A DNA stretch of 47,750 nucleotides from Prevotella sp. UBA3776 (GTDB lineage: Bacteria > Bacteroidota > Bacteroidia > Bacteroidales > Bacteroidaceae), in contig DFFM01000016.1 in the NCBI GenBank assembly GCA_002369515.1, positions 42,502 through 90,251 of the forward strand, read 5' to 3'. The number at the start of each line of letters is the position of its first letter. The first letter of the stretch is position 1. Shown here piece after piece: positions 42,099-47,750 of this stretch. The notes beneath the pieces were generated by a model, which had not been told where the DNA came from, ran no database searches, and saw only the letters and a list, made by a program, of their open reading frames with translations. The position numbers were made by a program, and so were the translations under genes.

Positions 42099-42791
42099 CT
42101 AAAGAATCAGCTTGTAGCCAATTCCGCGGACATTCACGATGCGCACGTTGGGGTCTTTGCCTAGGCGGTGGCGCAGTTTGGTAATGAACACTTGCAGGCT
42201 GCGGGTGTTGAAGAAGGTGTCGTCGCCCCAAAGCTCCAGCAGGATGGTTTGCGTCTCGACCACCCGGTTGGCGTTTTCGGCCAGACAGCGGAGCAGTTCC
42301 GACTCGCGGTGCGACAGTTCCTGCATGTCGCCCATGCAGAACAGCTGTTGCGTCTTGGGATTGAACGAGTAGGAGCCTATTTCCAGCAGGCGCGAGGTCT
42401 TCATGACGGCCTTTGAAGAGGCCATGGCCCGGCCCAGCAGGGCTTTGATGCGAATAATGAGCTCCTGCATGCCGAAAGGCTTCTTCAGATAGTCGTTGGC
42501 ACCAAGCTCAAATCCGCGAACCACATCGTTGATGGCCGAGCGGGCGGTGAGAAAGAGCACCGGCGTGAGCGTGTCGGACTGGCGGATGCGGCGCACCAGC
42601 TCGAAACCGTCCATGCGGGGCATCATCACATCTGCCACTAGTACGTCGGGCTTGCTGTCGAAGAAGCGGCGCAGGGCTTCCTCTCCGTTCTTGACGGTGC
42701 TGACTTGGAATCCCTGTGGCTCCAGCGTGTCGCGGATGATCATGGCCAGGGTTTCTTCGTCCTCGGCCAGCAGAACATGAATCTTATCCAT
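42099..42791 (-). CDS. OmpR-family response regulator
   Basis: 230 residues. The receiver domain has the acidic pair E10-D11, phospho-acceptor D54 (LVADVMMPRMDG), T82 and the switch Lys in YLKKPFG. The C-terminal winged helix has LSHRESELLRCLAENANRVV and RSLQVFITKLRHRLGKDPN, ending in the VNVRGIGYKL typical of OmpR/PhoB. It is translated from an ATG that overlaps the histidine kinase stop by 8 bp. The pair resembles RprX/RprY of Bacteroides; that name is a guess from family resemblance. Confidence 0.95.
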   Translation of the reverse strand: MDKIHVLLAEDEETLAMIIRDTLEPQGFQVSTVKNGEEALRRFFDSKPDVLVADVMMPRMDGFELVRRIRQSDTLTPVLFLTARSAINDVVRGFELGANDYLKKPFGMQELIIRIKALLGRAMASSKAVMKTSRLLEIGSYSFNPKTQQLFCMGDMQELSHRESELLRCLAENANRVVETQTILLELWGDDTFFNTRSLQVFITKLRHRLGKDPNVRIVNVRGIGYKLIL

Positions 42792-44253
42792 TGAATCTCA
42801 GTCTTACGGTTGTACCTTCTCCCTCCTTGCTCTCTATCTCCACGCTGCCGCCGTGGCGTTCCATCATGCTCTTGACGTAGTAGAGCCCCAGCCCATAGCC
42901 CTTCACGTCGTGGCGGTTGCCCTGCGGCACACGGTAGAAGCGGTCGCAGACATAGCGCAGCTTGTCGTGTGGAATGCCGATGCCCTTGTCCGTAATTTCC
43001 ACCAGGTTGTCGCGGCCTCGAATGGTGATGTCGGCATGGTCGTCACGCGCATATTTGATGGCGTTGTCGATGAGGTTGCTCAACATGGCGGTCAGATGGT
43101 TGCGGTCGGCCTTGATTTCCAGATTGTCGGGCTGCAGGTCGATGTGGAAGTCCACTGCCTGTTGGCTTTTCAGGCGGTGAATCTCTATGAGCGAGCCCAC
43201 CAATTCTTCCAGTCGCACATGGGTGACGTTGAGGGTCAGCGTCTTTCGGTGCTCCATGCTCATGGAGAGAATCTTCTCCACCATGCCGCTCAGCTTGGTG
43301 AGCTGTTCCTGGCTGATGCGCAGATACTTCTGCGCCTTGGGCGAGAGCGAGCTGAAGTTGAGCAAGGCGTCGTTGGCCGCGTAGGCCACGCTGATGGGCG
43401 TTTTCAGTTCGTGGGTAATGTTGTTGGTGAAGTCGGTCTTCATCTCGTCGAGCGAGCGCATGCGGTTCAGCGTCCAGATGAGATAGCAGAAGGCGAAGGC
43501 TAGCACCAGCAGAATGACGGCGGAAGCAGCGAGTATGCCCGCCATCTGTTGCAAGACCAGGCTCGTGACGGGCTCGATGGTCAGTCGGTAGGCCTCGTGG
43601 GTGTCCTCGGTCAGGTAGTAGCTGAAGTGCTCGGCGCGCGGGGTGGGCCGATAGTCGCGGGTGCCCAGCGTGTCGGTGGGCCGTCCGGCCTCGTCGGTTA
43701 CTTCCACCAGATGTGGCCCGCTCACTCCCGCATCTTTCAGCAGGGCGGTCAGTATGCTGTCGTAGCGTTCGTAGTTGGGTTTGGCCAAGTCTCGCAACGA
43801 TTTGTGCATGGTGCGTTGCACGGTGTACGACATGCCCAGCATTGGGTTTTCTTTCATCAGCAGGCTGTCGTTGTGGCGGTCGCGGAAATACTGTCTGACG
43901 GGATGCTGTTTCATGGCCTGTCGCTCATCGACGCTTATTTTGTGTCGCTCCAATTCGATGAAAGTAGAGTCGCCGATGTCCTTGCGGGTCATCTGTTCCA
44001 CATAGCTGGAGTCTTTGTCGTCGAGTTGTGCGCCGGCGCTGAACGAAATGTTGCCGTGTATGCCGTTCGAACTGCTCAGTAAGTGTATGCGGTAGTCCAT
44101 TTCCAGATAGTCGGCCTGTACCACGGCCTGCTGAATCTGATGTCGCATCTGTCTGGTTTCGTTTCGGTAGAGCCGCAGCAGCCACCACGACTGATAGAGA
44201 AAAACGGCCACGAGGACAGCCCCCACCAGCAGGGCGATTTTCTGTATCTTCAT
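42784..44253 (-). CDS. Sensor histidine kinase
   Basis: 489 residues from the ATG at 44253 (an ATG two codons upstream at 44259 is equally possible). Two membrane helices (about 5-23 and 236-258) flank a ~210-residue periplasmic sensor domain. The kinase part has the H box FTNNITHELKTPISV (His near residue 281), N box NLIDNAIKYA, G1 DKGIGIP and G2 GYGLGLYYVK. The -7 box at 44264-44271 ends only 4-10 bases from the start, implying a leaderless message. It partners with the overlapping response regulator and is divergent from the outer-membrane beta-barrel gene. Confidence 0.94.
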   Translation of the reverse strand: MKIQKIALLVGAVLVAVFLYQSWWLLRLYRNETRQMRHQIQQAVVQADYLEMDYRIHLLSSSNGIHGNISFSAGAQLDDKDSSYVEQMTRKDIGDSTFIELERHKISVDERQAMKQHPVRQYFRDRHNDSLLMKENPMLGMSYTVQRTMHKSLRDLAKPNYERYDSILTALLKDAGVSGPHLVEVTDEAGRPTDTLGTRDYRPTPRAEHFSYYLTEDTHEAYRLTIEPVTSLVLQQMAGILAASAVILLVLAFAFCYLIWTLNRMRSLDEMKTDFTNNITHELKTPISVAYAANDALLNFSSLSPKAQKYLRISQEQLTKLSGMVEKILSMSMEHRKTLTLNVTHVRLEELVGSLIEIHRLKSQQAVDFHIDLQPDNLEIKADRNHLTAMLSNLIDNAIKYARDDHADITIRGRDNLVEITDKGIGIPHDKLRYVCDRFYRVPQGNRHDVKGYGLGLYYVKSMMERHGGSVEIESKEGEGTTVRLRFNG

Positions 44254-44263
44254 TTTCATGGCA

Positions 44264-44271
44264 GCAAAGAT
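44264..44271 (-). promoter_or_regulatory. -7 box of the histidine kinase gene
   Basis: TATCTTTG followed by C on the minus strand, immediately before the start codon(s). Confidence 0.65.
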
Positions 44272-44370
44272 AGCTTGTTTTTGTCGAAGAAGGCCGAAAC
44301 GTTAAGCCTAAATAACACTTTTCTTAAGCCTAAATAAGCCGATTGTTTTGGCCGTTGGCGGGCGGAGGGC

Positions 44371-44378
44371 TACCTTTG
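44371..44378 (+). promoter_or_regulatory. -7 box of the outer-membrane beta-barrel gene
   Basis: TACCTTTG followed by C; five bases separate it from the ATG at 44384. Confidence 0.65.
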
Positions 44379-44383
44379 CTGCC

Positions 44384-46486
44384 ATGAAAAGGACGATGCT
44401 ATTGGCACTGTTGGCCGTTGCAACGATGGCAGGTGCGCAGACAGAAGTGCAAAATCAAGAAGCTGAAACAAAGACAATCCGTCAGGCCGGGACAGACCTT
44501 CAGGCCGGAGCGCAGAAAGACTCGCTCACGATGGACAGTCTGTTACAGGCACTGCCCGAAGTGGAGGTGAGGGGCAGCCGCCATATCGTGCGGGCAGAGC
44601 AGGGCAAACTGGTGTTCGACCTGCCGCACCTGATTGAAGGAAAAGGGGTGAGCACTGCCTATGACGCGCTAAAGGAACTGCCTGGCGTGACAGAACAAAA
44701 TGGTGGCCTGCTGCTGACTGGCCGCCATGTAACGGTGATAATAGACGGGAAACCTTCGACAATGGCTGCCGAACAAGTGGCGCAACTGCTGAAGTCGATG
44801 CCTGCCAGCCGCATTCGCAATGCTGAGGTGATGGTGGCTGCACCGGCGCGCTATCAGCTGAGGGGGCAGGTCATCAACCTGAATCTTTTGCACAACGAGG
44901 CTCAGCAGGTAGTGCAGGGGCAGGCGCGCTTGGGAGTGGAACGGCAGCACGACGCAAAGTTCACCGAGGCGGCCAGTTTCTTCGGCCAGTGGCAGAAGTG
45001 GTCGGCGGATGCCATGTTCACCCATCGCCACGGCCACGATTTCTACGAGGGTGAAACGCGTTCGCTCCACTCGCAACTGTCTGGAAAGGTGTACGACATT
45101 CGTTCGCACACGCTGGCTCCCAGCCGCTCTCACGACTACGACTACCGCTTCGAGGTGGATTACGGCAGTCTTTTCAGTCTTGCCTATACGGGCAACTTTC
45201 AGTCCTTGCACACCAACGGCACGACCGACGGCAGCATTACCTCGGAAGCCAAAGGCCACAGCCGCCACACGTTGCACAACATTCGCGCTGACTATCGCTC
45301 GCCGTTCGGGCTGAAGGCTGGTGCCGACTTCACTCACTATGAGGCTCCGTCGGCGGGCACCGTGACCAGCGTCCTGCCCACGGGGCCGAAAGACTATGAA
45401 ACGGAGAGCCTGCAGCGCATCAACCGGCTCAAACTGTACGCCTCGATGGAGCACAAGCTAAACAGAAATTGGGGAGTGAACTATGGTGCGTCCTTTACCA
45501 CCACCAGCGACCGCAGCCACCAGAACATCAGCTTTGAAGGCATGAACTCGGCGGCCCTTCTGCACGAAACCATTGCCAATCTGTATGCTGGTTTCAGCAA
45601 GGCGTGGGGAAAACGCTTGTCGCTCGACGCCTCTCTCTCGGTTGAGCGGTTCCACAACGATACTTTCCGCGAGTGGGTGTTGTTCCCCACGCTTACAGCC
45701 GTCTATACTCCCCGGCAGGACCATGTGGTGCAGCTCTCAATAGCGGGCAACCGCAACTATCCGGAGTATTGGGCGGTGACCAGCGCGAAGGGATTCACCG
45801 ATGGTGGTTATGGAGAAGTGGTGGGAAATCCTGACCTGCGGCCCGCCAAAGACTATCAGCTGCAGGCGGTCTATCTGTTAAGGAACAAATACCAATTGGC
45901 TTTGTGGTTCAACCATACCGACGACTATTTCGTGCAGACTTGCTACCAATGGCAGGACCGACTGGCCATGGAATACCGGCACGTCAACTTTGACTTCCGT
46001 CAGCAGGCGGGCTTCATGGCCTATGCCCCCGTTTCGGTAGGGCGTTGGTTGCGCTCGTCCGTCTCGGCCTATCTGCTGTGGGAGCGCGCGAAAGATTCCG
46101 ATTACTACGACTTGCCCTTCGACCGCCATGTTGTCAGCACGATGTTCAACCTGCGCAATACCATTATATTCTCGCCCGTGTTCAGCATGAATGTGAATGG
46201 TTTTGCACGTACAAAATCCCACCAAGGACTCTACGATCTGCCCGCATCGGGCAATCTCACCGTCGAACTGCAAGCCCAGCTGCTGGACAAGCGGCTGTTG
46301 CTGAAAGCCTTTGCCGGAAACATCCTCAAGACCAATGCCATTGAGCCCCGCCTGGATTATCAGACGCAGCACTACAACATGGGCTATACAGACTATAGCA
46401 CCTTCGGACTCGCGGCCACTCTCAGCCTGGGCGGTTACAAGGCAAGGCAGCGCGAGGCCGTGGATACATCAAGATTCAAGAAATGA
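44384..46486 (+). CDS. TonB-dependent receptor-like outer membrane beta-barrel protein
   Basis: 700 residues. The start at 44384 gives the signal peptide MKRTMLLALLAVATMAGAQ; the upstream in-frame codons lie in the promoter. A plug-like domain follows (DALKELPGVTEQNGGLLLTG, then VTVIIDGKPS). A long series of amphipathic strands ends in TLSLGGYKARQREAVDTSRF, the C-terminal pattern of the Bacteroidetes outer-membrane beta-barrel family. No SusD partner is adjacent. It is divergent from an OmpR-type two-component system whose control of this gene is plausible but unproven. Confidence 0.92.
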   Translation: MKRTMLLALLAVATMAGAQTEVQNQEAETKTIRQAGTDLQAGAQKDSLTMDSLLQALPEVEVRGSRHIVRAEQGKLVFDLPHLIEGKGVSTAYDALKELPGVTEQNGGLLLTGRHVTVIIDGKPSTMAAEQVAQLLKSMPASRIRNAEVMVAAPARYQLRGQVINLNLLHNEAQQVVQGQARLGVERQHDAKFTEAASFFGQWQKWSADAMFTHRHGHDFYEGETRSLHSQLSGKVYDIRSHTLAPSRSHDYDYRFEVDYGSLFSLAYTGNFQSLHTNGTTDGSITSEAKGHSRHTLHNIRADYRSPFGLKAGADFTHYEAPSAGTVTSVLPTGPKDYETESLQRINRLKLYASMEHKLNRNWGVNYGASFTTTSDRSHQNISFEGMNSAALLHETIANLYAGFSKAWGKRLSLDASLSVERFHNDTFREWVLFPTLTAVYTPRQDHVVQLSIAGNRNYPEYWAVTSAKGFTDGGYGEVVGNPDLRPAKDYQLQAVYLLRNKYQLALWFNHTDDYFVQTCYQWQDRLAMEYRHVNFDFRQQAGFMAYAPVSVGRWLRSSVSAYLLWERAKDSDYYDLPFDRHVVSTMFNLRNTIIFSPVFSMNVNGFARTKSHQGLYDLPASGNLTVELQAQLLDKRLLLKAFAGNILKTNAIEPRLDYQTQHYNMGYTDYSTFGLAATLSLGGYKARQREAVDTSRFKK

Positions 46487-46492
46487 CCCTTT

Positions 46493-46963
46493 TTATTTCC
46501 TGCCGAAGTCGGCAGGCACTTCGCCCCATTTGCTGGTTTCCCACTTGATGATGGGGTTGCGGTAGTTGTGGGTCAGCAGCCACCGCTCGGCGCGCTCAAT
46601 GATCTGATAGAGTTGTTCGGTTTCGGGTGTGCGCTCCAGTTTGGTTTTGCATTTGCGCTTCTTCACCCACAGGATGGCGTTGTAGGAGTCGCTGTAGATG
46701 GTCTTTCCGTGCAACCCTTGGTTCCATGCCAGAGCCAAGGCGTGGACGATGGCCAGGAACTCGCCGATGTTGTTGGTTCCGCGCATGGGGCCGAAATGGA
46801 ACACGCGGTAGCCCGTCTGCAAGTCGATGGCCTGATACTCCATTGGCCCCGGGTTGCCCGAACAGGCAGCATCTACCGCCCACGCGTCTGCCCTTACCTC
46901 GGGGGGTAGGGGCAGCACGGTGTCGTTGCGGTAGGTGGGAGGATTTAAATTCTCAATATCCAA
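46493..46963 (-). CDS. Ribonuclease H family protein, short form
   Basis: 156 residues from a TTG at 46963; an in-frame TGA lies two codons upstream and no ATG is available. The catalytic set is present: D31 in AVDAACSGNPGP, E68 in TNNIGEFLAIVHA, D92 in YSDSYNAI and D152 near the end (PADFGRK). Close Bacteroidetes homologues of this RNase H type usually carry an N-terminal viroplasmin-like hybrid-binding domain. Here the first ~27 residues bear no such domain and include LPLPPEV from a GC palindrome, so the 5' end may have been lost. It converges on the beta-barrel gene with a 6-bp gap. Confidence 0.85.
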   Translation of the reverse strand: MDIENLNPPTYRNDTVLPLPPEVRADAWAVDAACSGNPGPMEYQAIDLQTGYRVFHFGPMRGTNNIGEFLAIVHALALAWNQGLHGKTIYSDSYNAILWVKKRKCKTKLERTPETEQLYQIIERAERWLLTHNYRNPIIKWETSKWGEVPADFGRK

Positions 46964-47018
46964 GGCTCAATCCAAATAGTCAAGTTATCAATTGCCCAAT
47001 GTCAATTGTCAATTCGCT

Positions 47019-47750
47019 CTACATTCGTTCCGGCACTTCGATGCCGAGCAGGCTCATGCCGTTCTTGATGGTCTTGGCCACGTTCTTGGCCAGCACGAGT
47101 CGCAGGGCTTTCTCCTCGTCGGTGTCGGCGCCCAGGATGCTGTAGTCGTGGTAGAACTGGTTGAACGCCTTGGTCAGCTCGTAGCAGTAGTTGGCAATGC
47201 CGCTGGGCGAATAGTCGTTGCCCGCCTGCTCTACGGCTGCTCCAAACTCGCTCATCTTCTGGATGAGCTCGATTTCCTTGGGGCTCATAGGACTTATAGG
47301 ACTTATGGGGCTTATAGGACTTATAGGATTGATGGGGCTCATTGCCTCCGCTTTGCGCAGAATGCTGCGGATGCGGGCGTAGGTGTATTGGATGAAGGGC
47401 CCTGTATTGCCGTTGAAATCGATGCTTTCTTCGGGGTTGAAGAGCATGTTCTTGCGGGCATCCACCTTCAGAATGAAGTATTTCAGGGCGCCCATGCCCA
47501 CAATGCGGGCAATCTCGCGGCGCTCCTCCTCGGACATGTCAGCAAATTTGCCCGATTCCATCGAGGTTTTGTAGGCGTCGTCGATCATGAGCTGCATCAG
47601 GTCGTCGGCATCGACCACAGTGCCCTCGCGGCTTTTCATCTTGCCGTTGGGCAGCTCCACCATGCCGTAGGAGAAGTGGACCAGCTCCTTGCCCCACTTG
47701 AAGCCAAGCCGGTCGAGCAGTATGCTGAGCACCTGGAAGTGGTAGTTCTG
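47019..47750 (-). CDS. argS: Arginyl-tRNA synthetase, C-terminal part (partial)
   Basis: The frame is open to the window edge, giving ~243 residues of the C terminus. Characteristic sequences are HFSYGMVELPNGKMKSREG (the KMSKS-equivalent), VVDADDLMQLM and FIQYTYARIRSI, then the DALR anticodon-binding domain with NYCYELTKAFNQFYHDY and ALRLVLAKNVAKTIKNG, ending EVPERM. Between ARIRSILRKAE and the DALR domain lies a run of SPI-type tripeptides encoded by a 9-bp tandem repeat (47287-47343), absent from ordinary ArgS. The enzyme charges tRNA-Arg. The frame is intact. Confidence 0.96.
   Translation of the reverse strand, partial: QNYHFQVLSILLDRLGFKWGKELVHFSYGMVELPNGKMKSREGTVVDADDLMQLMIDDAYKTSMESGKFADMSEEERREIARIVGMGALKYFILKVDARKNMLFNPEESIDFNGNTGPFIQYTYARIRSILRKAEAMSPINPISPISPISPISPMSPKEIELIQKMSEFGAAVEQAGNDYSPSGIANYCYELTKAFNQFYHDYSILGADTDEEKALRLVLAKNVAKTIKNGMSLLGIEVPERM
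47287..47343. repeat. 9-bp tandem repeat inside argS
   Basis: ATAGGACTT and single-base variants (ATGGGGCTT, ATAGGATTG) repeat about six times without interrupting the frame, encoding PIS/SPI/SPM tripeptides. Confidence 0.85.

Overview
The window looks like a chromosomal segment of a Bacteroidota bacterium, most likely Prevotella or a close relative. Many genes are preceded by the Bacteroidetes -7 box (TAnnTTTG) rather than a sigma70 -10. Shine-Dalgarno sequences are weak. Housekeeping proteins read as Bacteroidales types, and the core DNA appears GC-rich (by eye, not computed).

Layout. 1-414: 3' end of gyrB with its terminator. 494-11001: minus-strand and plus-strand genes for an aspartyl-protease-like exported protein, a LemA/DUF2207 pair, an unknown lipoprotein, a TonB-domain protein, a sialate O-acetylesterase-like SGNH hydrolase, an alpha/beta hydrolase and a CapA-like protein. 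11021-16393: Nudix-sbcD-sbcC operon running into capA. 16565-20783: three-gene minus operon (degenerate thioredoxin lipoprotein, small exported protein, YARHG-DUF3160 protein). 21254-23602: pnp.

24111-33364 is an accessory island of visibly lower GC content. It holds a DUF4143-type ATPase, a frameshifted XRE-type regulator, a HIT hydrolase, and a complete four-gene Wadjet (JetABCD) anti-plasmid system at 26281-32509. A repeat-rich decayed zone follows, ending at a tRNA-Met(CAT) gene (33439-33512, minus). HIT and jetA are only 14 bp apart and the jet genes overlap or nearly abut, so HIT-jetABCD looks like one transcription unit. JetA/B/C should form the SMC-like DNA-extruding complex, and JetD carries the TOPRIM nuclease residues.

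33687-42791 returns to core genes: Ca2+-type P-ATPase, ribF, CPBP protease, comF, recX, prmC, a 17-residue-repeat protein, ribD and a tiny coupled ORF. 42099-46486 is an OmpR-type two-component system facing a TonB-dependent outer-membrane beta-barrel. The window ends with a short RNase H and the 3' part of argS.

The other striking feature is non-coding: several families of short repeats (GC-rich REP-like palindromes, 21-bp tandem units, 9-bp and 14-bp repeats, a MITE-like inverted repeat). Some have expanded in frame inside genes (prmC, argS, the CPBP protease C terminus, a small exported protein). Three promoters (ribD, the histidine kinase, the beta-barrel) sit so close to their start codons that the mRNAs should be leaderless.
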